A stretch of 64,000 nucleotides of DNA from Streptomyces sp. NBC_00239 (GTDB lineage Bacteria; Actinomycetota; Actinomycetes; Streptomycetales; Streptomycetaceae). Position 1 is the stretch's first letter. Each line of letters opens with the position of its first letter. The DNA lies in the NCBI RefSeq assembly GCF_036194065.1, contig NZ_CP108098.1, positions 62,001 through 126,000 of the forward strand, read 5' to 3'. The notes under the pieces are model-generated. The model did no database searches. It was not told the origin of the DNA and saw only the letters and a program-made list of their open reading frames with translations. The position numbers were made by a program, and so were the translations under genes. Shown here piece after piece: positions 8,701-16,559 of the stretch.

Positions 8701-9711
8701 TCAAGGGTGCAGGACCGCGCCCTGCCGGGGTGCAGGAACCGGAGCGTCTCGGTTGTGCTCGAAGGCCCATCGGGCGGCCTGGTCGGCCAGGGCGATTAGG
8801 TCGGGGTCCGTCGGATCGTCGTTCAGGTGGCGGTACTCGACCGCCGTGAGAATGATGATCCGCTCAGGCAGGCCCAGGTGTCCGTGGAAGCCGGAACTGA
8901 GGATTTCCGCGGCGGTGGCCTCGGCGCTACGGCCGGCCCGGTGCCCCGCATGAATCCGTCCTTCGAGCTCCTGGAGGTAGTCGAGGTATGCCCGGACTTC
9001 TGACGGGCCGACGACAGGGCCGTGGCCTGGGAGGATGGTCTCGGGGTCAAGGCTGAGGATGGTCTCGCAGGCCTTCGACACTCCAGCAAGAGGGCCTTGC
9101 CAATGCACAGGGTGGTCGTCCAGGAAGACGACGTCTCCGGTGCACACGGTGCGCTGCTCCGGGAAGTGGACAATCAGGTCACCTGCGGTGTGGGCAGGAC
9201 CGACCTCTATCAGCTCGACCTCCGTCATCCCCACGTTGAACCGGTGCCGTCCGGTGAACGTCCGTGTCGGCGGGAGCAGCTCGTCGCCGTCGTACTCGAA
9301 GCGGCCGAAGTGCCGTCGCATGTACCAGCCCAGCGGCTGGTCGGCGGCGGTTTCCGTGGTCAGGTGGTGCATCTGCTCGGGGGTCGGCTCGTTGCAGAGG
9401 TGGTCCGCGCTGGACTGGGTGGTGATGATGTCCGCGCCGGGGAAGAAGCGGTTGCCGAAGGTGTGGTCCCCGTTGGAGTGGGTGTTCACGATAGTGCTCA
9501 CCCTGGTCCCGTCCGCCAGGAGCGGGGCCGCGGCGGATATGAGGGCCCGCGTCATGGGCTCGTCGTACGGGGTGTCGATCAGGGCCGCATCATGGCCTGA
9601 GCTGACCAGCAGGCAGTTGGCGAATCCCCAGGTTCCGCTGATCTGGGGTGTCCAGGCGTGGAGGCCGGCGGCAATGCGGGTGAGTTCCTTCGGGAGAGTC
9701 ATGACCGCCAT
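8701..9711 (-). CDS. MBL-fold metallo-hydrolase
   Basis: The 336-residue protein has the metallo-beta-lactamase fold. The metal motif reads H78-S-N80-G-D82-H83, followed by AHTAGDL, CTGDVVF and LPGHGPVV, which supply the later His and Asp ligands. The canonical HxHxDH second His is replaced by Asn, a variant I associate with some actinobacterial MBL proteins of unknown substrate. No clear ribosome site precedes the ATG at 9711; the ATG three codons downstream is an alternative. It lies 100 bases upstream of the PKS gene in the same direction. Thioester or lactone hydrolysis of a polyketide product is possible but unproven. Confidence 0.8.
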   Translation of the reverse strand: MAVMTLPKELTRIAAGLHAWTPQISGTWGFANCLLVSSGHDAALIDTPYDEPMTRALISAAAPLLADGTRVSTIVNTHSNGDHTFGNRFFPGADIITTQSSADHLCNEPTPEQMHHLTTETAADQPLGWYMRRHFGRFEYDGDELLPPTRTFTGRHRFNVGMTEVELIEVGPAHTAGDLIVHFPEQRTVCTGDVVFLDDHPVHWQGPLAGVSKACETILSLDPETILPGHGPVVGPSEVRAYLDYLQELEGRIHAGHRAGRSAEATAAEILSSGFHGHLGLPERIIILTAVEYRHLNDDPTDPDLIALADQAARWAFEHNRDAPVPAPRQGAVLHP

Positions 9712-9725
9712 TGTCGAGCACAGCG

Positions 9726-9763
9726 CGGGCGCGCTCTGCGGTGGTTGTCACAGAGCGCGCCCG
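9726..9763 (-). terminator. hairpin between MmyB-XRE gene and MBL gene
   Basis: Perfect 13-bp arms CGGGCGCGCTCTG (9726-9738) and CAGAGCGCGCCCG (9751-9763) surround a 12-base loop. The hairpin lies 57 bases after the stop of the XRE gene and 15 bases before the MBL start. It probably ends transcription of the regulator, or tunes read-through into the MBL gene. Confidence 0.65.
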
Positions 9764-9819
9764 AAAGATGTCAGGTTCGAGCGCCGGGCTCGAACTGGCT
9801 CGAACCAGGCGGCATGCAG

Positions 9820-10611
9820 CTACGCGAGGTCGAAGAGCACGACCATGTGACGTGCGCCGGGAGAGCTGAGGGGCGCGGCCGCGATCATCGTCGCGAAGCC
9901 CATGCCGCGCTTGGCGTGGTGCAGCGGGCGCCGGTCCCCGTCAGGGTGGATGTAGGCCTTCTCGCCCTGCTCGTAGAGGCGCAGCGCCCGTTGGTCCTTG
10001 AGGATCCGTTCGTAGATCCTGTTCAGGACGGGGTCCTCGGGGTGGGCTGCGAAGGCGGCCCGGAACTGGGGAATCACCCTCGGACCCCATTCGGTGTCCC
10101 AGTCCACCAGGCAGAAGTCGCGGGCCTCGTCGGAGAGGATCATCCACTCCATGGTGTTGCAGGGCGGCTCACCGCTGGGAAACATCTCGGCGAAGGCCTG
10201 GTTGTAGAGGCGCAGGTCGTACCGGCGGTCATTGACGTAGGCCATCTCGCTCTGGCTGTTCAGCGCGCGCTGCCAAGAGTGCGGGATGGTGAGGCCGGCA
10301 TCAGGGTTCAGCGGCAGTGCCGGCTCGGTGCCGAACAGTTCCAGGTGGACGTAGATGTACTCGCTGTCCTTGAACCGCAGCACCCGGGCGAGCTCCAGCA
10401 GGTACTCGGGCGAGGGGACCAGTCGACGCGACTCGACCTTGCCGAAGGTTCCCACGCCCTTCTGCATGATGTAGTCCACATCGGTCTGGGTCAGACCCTT
10501 GACCTTGGGCCCCCGGCGCTTGCCTGGCGGCCGGGGCGGAAGACCCACCTCATCCGGCTCGATGGCCCTCCGCCGAGCACGCAGTATCTGCTGGAACACG
10601 TCCCGCTGCAC
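9820..10611 (-). CDS. XRE-type regulator with MmyB-like ligand-binding domain
   Basis: A GTG start at 10611 lies directly behind AGGAGGGGAAG and gives 263 residues. The N-terminal 90 residues form a helix-turn-helix of the XRE kind (GLTQTDVDYIMQKGVGTFGKVE). The rest matches the MmyB-like ligand-binding domain, a PAS-type fold thought to bind fatty acid-like ligands. It shows the conserved pattern YVNDRRYDLRLYN, W-Q-R-A-L-N and a C-terminal HMVVLFD. Family members are often encoded divergently from a short-chain dehydrogenase, and here a FabG-like gene is the next gene rightward on the opposite strand. It probably binds the intergenic region and senses a metabolite. Confidence 0.85.
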   Translation of the reverse strand: MQRDVFQQILRARRRAIEPDEVGLPPRPPGKRRGPKVKGLTQTDVDYIMQKGVGTFGKVESRRLVPSPEYLLELARVLRFKDSEYIYVHLELFGTEPALPLNPDAGLTIPHSWQRALNSQSEMAYVNDRRYDLRLYNQAFAEMFPSGEPPCNTMEWMILSDEARDFCLVDWDTEWGPRVIPQFRAAFAAHPEDPVLNRIYERILKDQRALRLYEQGEKAYIHPDGDRRPLHHAKRGMGFATMIAAAPLSSPGARHMVVLFDLA

Positions 10612-11137
10612 CTTCCCCTCCTGATAGCAGCAGTTGAACAGTAAATATCAGGACCTGAATTACCGGTATTTAAGCTCCCGTTGTGCCGTCTCGACTCATC
10701 GGTCAGGATGATCGTCGTCAGCGCAAAGCCGGTGATCCACATGGCGGCTGCAAACTGGTACGGGGGAAGACATGCGGAAGAACGAAGTGACGCGCGCGAC
10801 GCGTCTCCGAGTAGGCGAACACCACGGTTCCACTCGAACCTGTGCGTCCACGCCTCCCGCCCTCCACCTTCACCGCACCGGTGTACGGCTCGCCGCCAGC
10901 ATGGCCTGATTGACCCTTCGGAGCACTCAGCGGTCAACTGCCCGCTGAACAGGCCCGATAGCGGCTGGACAGGTAACCCTACAACCGGTTCACGCCAAAT
11001 CGCATATGCATTCGGCTCGCGATGCTGAGCGATCGTCACGCAGCGAGCCACCACCTTGGCATAGACCAATCAGAAGCCGAGGCGGTGACGAGAGGAATCG
11101 CCGGGGGGACTGGCGGCTGCATAACGGGGAGAGGTAC
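10612..11137. other. 526-base divergent intergenic region, no gene seen
   Basis: No supported gene lies between the MmyB-XRE start and the FabG start. Base composition near 10635-10672 is A/T-rich for this window (GTAAATATCA, AATTACCGGTATTT), which fits a promoter. Open frames crossing it have poor codon bias. The rest shows nothing I can name. Confidence 0.5.
10658..10671. promoter_or_regulatory. candidate operator, near-palindrome around TACCGGTA
   Basis: AATTACCGGTATTT is symmetric in all but the outer A/T mismatch and is centred on the perfect TACCGGTA (10661-10668). It lies about 50 bases upstream of the XRE start in the divergent region, a usual place for autoregulator binding. Assignment to the MmyB protein is inference. 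Confidence 0.4.
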
Positions 11138-11848
11138 ATGGCAGGGGAACAGGGCCGCTCAGTCCTGGTGACAGGCGGCAACCGAGGAATCGGGCTGGAA
11201 GTGGCACGCCGCTTCGTTCGTGAGGGCGACCGGGTGGCGGCGACCTACCGCACCAGCGCCCCCGAAGAGAACTTCCTCGCCGTGCAGTGCGATGTGACCA
11301 GCAGCGCGGACGTCGACCAGGCCTTCAAGGAAGTCGAAGCCGCACACGGCAACGTCGAAGTGCTCATCGTGAACGCTGGCATCAACGACGACCAGCTGCT
11401 GCTCCGCATGTCGGAGGAGAGCTTCACGTCCGTCCTCGACACCAACCTCACCGGCGCCTTCCGCGTCGTCAAGCGGTCCCTCAAGGGGATGCTGCGGGCC
11501 AAGCACGGCCGCATCATCCTGATCTCCAGCGCGGTCGCCCTCCGCGGCGAGGCTGGACAGGCCAACTACGCGGCCTCCAAGGCCGGCCTCATCGGCCTCG
11601 CCCGTTCGCTCGCCCGCGAGTACGGCTCGCGCGGCATCACCGTCAACGTCGTGGCCCCCGGGCTGACCGCGACGGACATGAGCCAAGCCCTTACCGAGGA
11701 ACAGCGCGACGAACTCGTTCGGCAGATCCCTGTCGGCCGGCTCGGCAATCCGGCGGAGATCGCATCCGCCGTGCACTTCCTGGCAGGCCAGTCCTACATC
11801 ACCGGCGCGGTCATCCCCGTCGACGGCGGCGCCGGAATGGGTCACTGA
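11138..11848 (+). CDS. fabG: SDR family oxidoreductase, FabG-like 3-oxoacyl reductase
   Basis: The ATG at 11138 follows GGGGAGAGG and gives 236 residues, the usual length of FabG. The NADPH loop TGGNRGIG is at residues 12-19. NAG lies at 79-81, and the catalytic Ser is near 130, with Tyr144 and Lys148 (YAASK). The C-terminal GAVIPVDGGAGMGH is typical of FabG. These tetramers reduce 3-oxoacyl-ACP or related ketones. The divergent MmyB-XRE gene suggests it is the regulator's target. Being on an accessory element, it may serve secondary metabolism rather than primary fatty acid synthesis. Confidence 0.88.
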   Translation: MAGEQGRSVLVTGGNRGIGLEVARRFVREGDRVAATYRTSAPEENFLAVQCDVTSSADVDQAFKEVEAAHGNVEVLIVNAGINDDQLLLRMSEESFTSVLDTNLTGAFRVVKRSLKGMLRAKHGRIILISSAVALRGEAGQANYAASKAGLIGLARSLAREYGSRGITVNVVAPGLTATDMSQALTEEQRDELVRQIPVGRLGNPAEIASAVHFLAGQSYITGAVIPVDGGAGMGH

Positions 11849-12205
11849 CCAGGTACAAGATCCGCTGCGAGGACCGCTGCAACCGGCCTTCCGGCGACGT
11901 TCATCCCCGGCCGCACCATGAGCCTTGGACCGCTGCAACCGGCCCTCGGTGAAGACTGCGGCCAGCAGAGCACAAAAAAGTGGTGACCGCCCCTATTCGC
12001 GTAGGAGCGGCCACCGCTGACTCGCCCGAGTCAACGCACCACCAGCGATGGAACCCAACCCAACTCACTGGGGTGCTCTAGCAGGCGTGTGCAACCACGC
12101 CGTGCACAAGAATAGTCATGCCCAGTTTTCGAGGGATCACTTCCCCGGAAATCGGCAGACTGTTCCGAGCGTTAGGGCTCCCCACGTCACAGAGGGGAGC
12201 CCTCC
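11849..12205. other. 357-base intergenic region with short repeat and hairpin
   Basis: No gene is supported here. It contains a perfect 18-bp direct repeat (11871-11888 and 11927-11944, GGACCGCTGCAACCGGCC). There is also an imperfect hairpin, AGTGGTGACCGCCCC (11979-11993) against GGAGCGGCCACCGCT (12004-12018), next to an A-tract at 11974-11979. Read on the minus strand the hairpin is followed by U residues, but no gene on that strand needs it. Confidence 0.45.
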
Positions 12206-12556
12206 GTGCTTTCTCTGCAACGTCCCGGCCTGTCCGCCGTCCTCGGCGTGGCCGCCACTGCACTCGCGCTGACCGCTGTCACCGCGCCCCCCGCCTCTGC
12301 CGCGGGATCCGCCAGCTGCACCTACAACATCAGCGACCACAACGCTGAGGTCGACGGCAGCGGCGTGAACTACAGGACCGGGCCCTCGACGGCCTACGCC
12401 AGCAAGGGCTTCCTCTACACCGGCGACGACCTGCGGATCTACTGCGGCAAGGGCTCCTGGTACTACACCAAGCTCACCGCCCGCTCGAAGAGCGGGCTGG
12501 CCGCGGGCACGTACGGATGGATCCGCAGCGACATGCTGCTCAGTCTCGCAGGCTGA
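12206..12556 (+). CDS. secreted SH3-like domain protein (1 of 3)
   Basis: The GTG start at 12206 follows GAGGGGAGCC. The 116-residue product begins with a Sec signal peptide (hydrophobic VAATALALTAV, cleavage near AAG at 32-34). The mature domain shows the bacterial SH3 signature GVNYRTGPSTAYASKGFL and ends with a GWI strand. Two Cys, at 38 and 80, probably form a disulphide. Bacterial SH3 domains often bind cell-wall peptides, but no catalytic domain is attached. Two similar genes follow at 12903 and 13351, so the three look like a tandem duplication. Confidence 0.8.
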   Translation: MLSLQRPGLSAVLGVAATALALTAVTAPPASAAGSASCTYNISDHNAEVDGSGVNYRTGPSTAYASKGFLYTGDDLRIYCGKGSWYYTKLTARSKSGLAAGTYGWIRSDMLLSLAG

Positions 12557-12902
12557 CGGGGCCCTATCGGCCTCGTCTCTCGGGAGAACGGTCCCTTGTC
12601 CGGCTCCGCGCTGCAATCTCGCATCCGTCGAACACGACATCGGTGCCGTCCATCGCGGTGCACCACCGACTGTCACAGACAGCCCTGACCCTGCCTTGAG
12701 CAAGACAGGACGCAGGGGCCAGGTCGACGGCACCGGCTTGTCCAAACGCTGCGCAACCACCACGACGGACGCCGGCAGTGCGCGAGACCTCCCACCTGCC
12801 TCACCCCAGAACCGCACCCGGCGGAAGCACGGCAGAGCTCTGCCCTCGTGCGACCGCGCCCGATGCCCCGTCCAGGGGCACCTCTAGCGAAAGGCGATTC
12901 CC
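12557..12902. other. 346-base spacer between SH3-like genes
   Basis: No supported gene. Short open frames crossing it have no ribosome site and no family resemblance. A leader for the second SH3-like gene, whose ribosome site is weak (CGAAAGG, 12890-12896), probably lies near the right end. Confidence 0.4.
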
Positions 12903-13256
12903 ATGAAACTCCTGCTCCGTAGGACTGCCACCGCAGCGACCGTAGGCACGCTGCTGCTCGGTGGAGTCCTCGTCACCGCCACGAGTGCATCCGCCGCCGG
13001 CTCCTCGACGTGCAACATCGACGACGCCAAGCCCGGAAGCGTTTGGGAGACCAGCACGAGCAACGTGAACCTCCGAAGCGGCCCGGGAACCGGCTACAGC
13101 TCCAAGGGCCAACTCAGGAGCGGCACCAACTTCACCTACCACTGCTCCTACCTGACCAGCGACGGCAAGAACCTCTGGTACTACGGCACCGTTCGCGAGG
13201 GTTACCACAAGGGTGTCAGCGGATGGGTCTCCTGGCGGTACGCGCACCTGGCGTAA
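12903..13256 (+). CDS. secreted SH3-like domain protein (2 of 3)
   Basis: 117 residues with a signal peptide (MKLLLRRTA, hydrophobic core, cleavage near residue 32 at ASAAG). It has the SH3 signature NVNLRSGPGTGYSSKGQL and Cys at 37 and 81, aligned with its neighbours. The C-terminus (GVSGWVSWRYAHLA) keeps the GWV strand. The loop between the second Cys and the end is longer than in the other two copies, so the paralogues have diverged. No catalytic domain is present, and an extracellular binding or structural role is inferred. Confidence 0.8.
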   Translation: MKLLLRRTATAATVGTLLLGGVLVTATSASAAGSSTCNIDDAKPGSVWETSTSNVNLRSGPGTGYSSKGQLRSGTNFTYHCSYLTSDGKNLWYYGTVREGYHKGVSGWVSWRYAHLA

Positions 13257-13350
13257 GCGGTGCCGCACCAACCTCCATTTCCGCCCCGGATTTGAAGCCG
13301 CGGCGCCCGACGCCACACCCGGGCGCCGCAGATCCTAGGAAGAAGAGTCC

Positions 13351-13695
13351 ATGCGACCTCTGATCCGTAAGACTGCCACTTCCGTCGCCTCCCTCGCTCT
13401 CGTGCTCGGTGGGGGTATAGCCATGGCGTCCCCGGCCGCGGCCGCCGTCGGCTCCAGCGCTTGCACCCAGAACATGGCCGACTACAACGGCTGGGCATCG
13501 ACGACCATCAACCTCCGCTCCGGTCCCGGGACCGGCTACACCAGCCTGGGCCTTCTCCGCACGGACACGAGCCTGAGGGTCTACTGCTGGAAGGGCGACT
13601 CCTGGGCCTACACGAAGGTCATGAGCGGAGCGAACGCGGGGCGCACCGGCTGGGTGCACACGGCATACATCAACGTCCAGATGAACCTCTCGTGA
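13351..13695 (+). CDS. secreted SH3-like domain protein (3 of 3)
   Basis: 114 residues with a signal peptide (MRPLIRKTATSVASLAL, cleavage near the ASPAAAA run). The mature domain has TINLRSGPGTGYTSLGLL and Cys at 38 and 79 in the same positions as the two preceding proteins. GAAGAG lies a few bases ahead of the ATG. It is 94 bases from the second copy, so the two may be cotranscribed. A hairpin with a T-rich tail lies 150 bases downstream. Confidence 0.8.
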   Translation: MRPLIRKTATSVASLALVLGGGIAMASPAAAAVGSSACTQNMADYNGWASTTINLRSGPGTGYTSLGLLRTDTSLRVYCWKGDSWAYTKVMSGANAGRTGWVHTAYINVQMNLS

Positions 13696-13848
13696 CCTTC
13701 CCATCCGCAGTCGTTTCTGCCCAGTGAAGCCTCTCGGTCACGGACTTCCCCCTGTGGCCGGGACCGGCCGAGACAGCAGCAGCTCACCCCCCTGAGCGTG
13801 CTCCCCAGGGCCCCACTTCTTCCTCGTGTGTGTGCCCCTCGGCCATCG

Positions 13849-13876
13849 GGGGTGCCGTCGTCCCCCGACGGCACCC
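13849..13876 (+). terminator. rho-independent-like terminator after SH3-like genes
   Basis: A 12-bp perfect stem GGGGTGCCGTCG (13849-13860) with CGACGGCACCCC (13865-13876) has a 4-base loop and is followed by TTCTTTCGTTCT. It lies 95 bases ahead of the MFS start. It either ends the SH3-like transcripts or acts as an attenuator in the leader of the next operon; no Trp-rich leader peptide is present. Confidence 0.8.
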
Positions 13877-13970
13877 CTTCTTTCGTTCTCCGCCTGATGA
13901 CGCCCGGCGCCCGGGATCTATCAGCCGCCGCCGCACCACCGAAGACCTTCACCTCTTCCTGGAGCGCCTT

Positions 13971-15233
13971 GTGTCCATTACCGCCGTCCGCGACGAAGCC
14001 GCGATTCTTACGCCCGCTCCCCCGCTGCGCCGCGTGCCCACCGCGATCTGGGCGCTGCTCTGCGGCACCTTCCTGGTCCGGGCCGCCGGTTTCACCTACC
14101 CGTTTCTCTCCTATCGCCTGGAGCAGCTGGACCTCTCCACCAGCGTGGTCAGCCGCATCCTGGCGGCCTTCGGCGTCGGGTGGTTCGTCGGTCAGCTGGT
14201 GTGCGGCCAGCTGGCCGACCGCGTCGGCCGCCGAACCACGCTCATCGGTGCGATGAGCATCGCAGCCCTGGTCTTGCCGCTCCTTGCTCACCTCGGCTCC
14301 ACGTCTGCGGTGTTCGTCTCCGCCGTCATCGCCGGGGCCGTCTATGACGCGCCCCGTCCGATCGTGTCTGCCAGCATCACCGAACTCATCGAGAGCGAAG
14401 AGGATCGGGCCAGAGTCAACGGCTGGCGGCACTTCGCGGTGAACGTTTCGGCAGCCATCACCGGGTTCGCCGGCGGCATGCTCGCCGGATCCATCGGAGT
14501 CGCCCCGCTGATCTGGGCCAACGCCGTGGCCTGCGCGGGCTTCGCTCTGATCGCCTGGCGGTACCTCGACGCCGACCGCCCGGCTCCCCGCATAGCCACC
14601 GCCCGGGCCGAGTACCGCGCAGCTCTCGGGGATGTCCGGCTGTGGCTGCTCACTCTCGCCAGCCTCGCCGCCTTGGTGTGCGCGGCGGGGATGTTTTGTG
14701 CGCTGCCCCTGCTCATGACAGATGACGGCCTGTCGGCCACGGCCTACGGATGGACCCAGCTCGCCAACGTCGCGGCGGTGGTAACCCTGTCCCCCATCCT
14801 TACGCCGTGGCTCAGCCGTCGTGCCGCCACCGCCCCGATGCTCGTTCCGTTCGCCGCCAGTTCGCTGATCCTCGGAGCGGGCATGACCGTCGCCGGACTT
14901 TCCTCGACCACGCTCGGGTACAGCCTCGCGGCCGCACTTCTCGTACCGGGGGAGATCATCATCTTCATCGCCGCCGGCAACATCCTCGACCACCTGGCTC
15001 CGGCCGACGCCCGAGGTCTCTACGCCGGAATCTGGGGCTCGACGCTGGCCATCGCGGTCATTCTCGCCCCTCTCGTGACCGGCTGGGCCCTCGACCAGGG
15101 TGGCGACGTCCTGGCGGCGGCGGCCGCGCTCACCTCCGGGCTTCTCGGCGCCGTGCTGATCCTTCCCCTGGCCGCCCTGATGCATCGCCAGCCCCCCGCG
15201 CTCCGCGAGCCGGTGACGCAGCCCGCTGGCTGA
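13971..15233 (+). CDS. MFS transporter
   Basis: From the GTG at 13971 (TGGAGCG just upstream) the product is 420 residues with about 12 membrane segments. The MFS motif A-like loop between segments 2 and 3 reads GQLADRVGRRTT, near residue 78. Long Ala/Leu/Val-rich helices continue to the C-terminus. The family exports drugs and metabolites by proton antiport. It heads an operon with an ATP-grasp ligase, a second MFS protein and a TrpA-like enzyme, so it probably exports that pathway's product or confers self-resistance. The longer frame from 13830 would read through the terminator hairpin and is less likely. Confidence 0.85.
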   Translation: MSITAVRDEAAILTPAPPLRRVPTAIWALLCGTFLVRAAGFTYPFLSYRLEQLDLSTSVVSRILAAFGVGWFVGQLVCGQLADRVGRRTTLIGAMSIAALVLPLLAHLGSTSAVFVSAVIAGAVYDAPRPIVSASITELIESEEDRARVNGWRHFAVNVSAAITGFAGGMLAGSIGVAPLIWANAVACAGFALIAWRYLDADRPAPRIATARAEYRAALGDVRLWLLTLASLAALVCAAGMFCALPLLMTDDGLSATAYGWTQLANVAAVVTLSPILTPWLSRRAATAPMLVPFAASSLILGAGMTVAGLSSTTLGYSLAAALLVPGEIIIFIAAGNILDHLAPADARGLYAGIWGSTLAIAVILAPLVTGWALDQGGDVLAAAAALTSGLLGAVLILPLAALMHRQPPALREPVTQPAG

Positions 15234-15278
15234 CCCGGCTTCCTCCACTTTCCCCTCTCGTACTGGAGCTTCCTCATC

Positions 15279-16559
15279 ATGGCTCTCGCCTCCACCTCCC
15301 TCGTGCTCTCCGACCGCTCCACGCGAGTCGGAGTTGTGGCTGTCGTCGCGCCGTACGGCGAAGGTGGCCGCCACGCTCAGGAATACACCCGGCACGGGTG
15401 GGGGACCATCGCGGTCACCCTTCCTTCGCACAGCCTGCCCGCGGAGCACCGTGGCGGAGCCGACCTCTCGGGCTACCAGGGCGTGATCGAGCACCTCGGT
15501 GGACTGCGCCGAACAGCCAGGCAGCTCCGCGAGCGTGGAGTGAGCGCCGTCGTCGCCAGCAGCGGGATCGGTGTGCCGTTGGCCGACCGGCTCACACAGG
15601 CTCTCGGCCTTGCCGGGAACGATCCGGGGACATCGTCGCTTCGGACCGACCGGGGCGCACAGGCGGCTGCCCTGGTGGACGCCGGGCTGGCCGCTCCGCG
15701 CAGCTTCCGCACGGCCAGCCTTTCCGACGCCCTGCGGTGGGCTGAGTTCTGCCGCATGCCCGCCTACGTCGTAGCCGCCGCCGACAGCTCGGTGACGGCG
15801 CCACCGGCCATATGCCGCAGCGCCACCGAGATCAGCAGCGCCTGGCGCTGGCTGCGCCGCGCGGCGCACCACCACACCGGCGCCCCCGACCTGGTGATCC
15901 AAGAGCACCTGCCGGGCCAGCAGTACATCGTCCACACGGTCAGTGGTCCGGGAACCCAGCATGTGGTCACGGGCGTGTGGGCTGAAGAGCGCACCTCCGA
16001 CCATGTCCATGCACGGTCCGACCTGATGACCTCGCACAGCCTGCTGGTCCGGTCCATGTCCTTGTACGCCAGCCGCGCCTTGGACGTGCTCGGTGTGGAG
16101 ATCGGTCCTTCCCGGTGCCGGATGGTCTTCAGCGCCGGCCGCGGGCCCACGCTGCTATCCGCCCGGGCGTTCGCGCAGCCTTCCTCGGCTGCGGAGCTCT
16201 CCGGACCCAACATCGGCATGGACCACGTCCGAGCGGCAGTGCAAGCAAGCACCGGGGGGCTTGATCGGCTGCCGGTCGCCAAACAGCCTGACGGCCGCTT
16301 CGTCTCCCGTGTCTCCCTGATCGCCCCGCACGACGGAATCCTCGACGCGCACCTGCTCCGCACTGTCACAACCCTGCCCACCGTCTACCGCACCATCGGC
16401 CCGCTGGTCGCTGGCGCCGCCGTACGCAAGACGGTCGACCGTTCGTCCTCCCCCGGCGAGCTCGTCCTGTCCGCCTCATCGCGACACGCGATCGAGGAGG
16501 ACTACCGCGTGATCCGCGCGATCGAGACCCTCGGCCTGTACGACGGGGCCGCCCTGTGA
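15279..16559 (+). CDS. ATP-grasp domain ligase-like protein
   Basis: The 426-residue protein has the layout of ATP-grasp carboxylate-amine ligases such as L-amino-acid ligases. An N-terminal Rossmann-like part is followed by GNDPGTSSLRTDRGAQAAAL near residues 113-132, where the family has the Asn-Asp-x(n)-Asp/Lys entry to the ATP domain. A strand QEHLPGQQYIVHTV and a glycine-rich GVWAEE strand come next. The C-terminal metal-binding Glu and Asn residues are not clear, so activity is not certain. Its stop overlaps the next gene's GTG by 4 bases. Coupling to TrpA-like and transporter genes suggests amide bond formation in a small peptide or amino acid conjugate. Confidence 0.65.
   Translation: MALASTSLVLSDRSTRVGVVAVVAPYGEGGRHAQEYTRHGWGTIAVTLPSHSLPAEHRGGADLSGYQGVIEHLGGLRRTARQLRERGVSAVVASSGIGVPLADRLTQALGLAGNDPGTSSLRTDRGAQAAALVDAGLAAPRSFRTASLSDALRWAEFCRMPAYVVAAADSSVTAPPAICRSATEISSAWRWLRRAAHHHTGAPDLVIQEHLPGQQYIVHTVSGPGTQHVVTGVWAEERTSDHVHARSDLMTSHSLLVRSMSLYASRALDVLGVEIGPSRCRMVFSAGRGPTLLSARAFAQPSSAAELSGPNIGMDHVRAAVQASTGGLDRLPVAKQPDGRFVSRVSLIAPHDGILDAHLLRTVTTLPTVYRTIGPLVAGAAVRKTVDRSSSPGELVLSASSRHAIEEDYRVIRAIETLGLYDGAAL

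Noticed and set aside
11871..11944. An 18-bp direct repeat as part of a CRISPR or iteron array
   Set aside because: There are only two copies with no regular spacer series and no cas genes, so it is noted only as a minor repeat.
13608..16037. An 809-residue minus-strand open frame across the MFS and ATP-grasp genes
   Set aside because: It is antisense to two genes with clear family motifs, its composition is Gly/Arg/Asp-rich as expected from high-GC shadow frames, and it has no recognisable domain.
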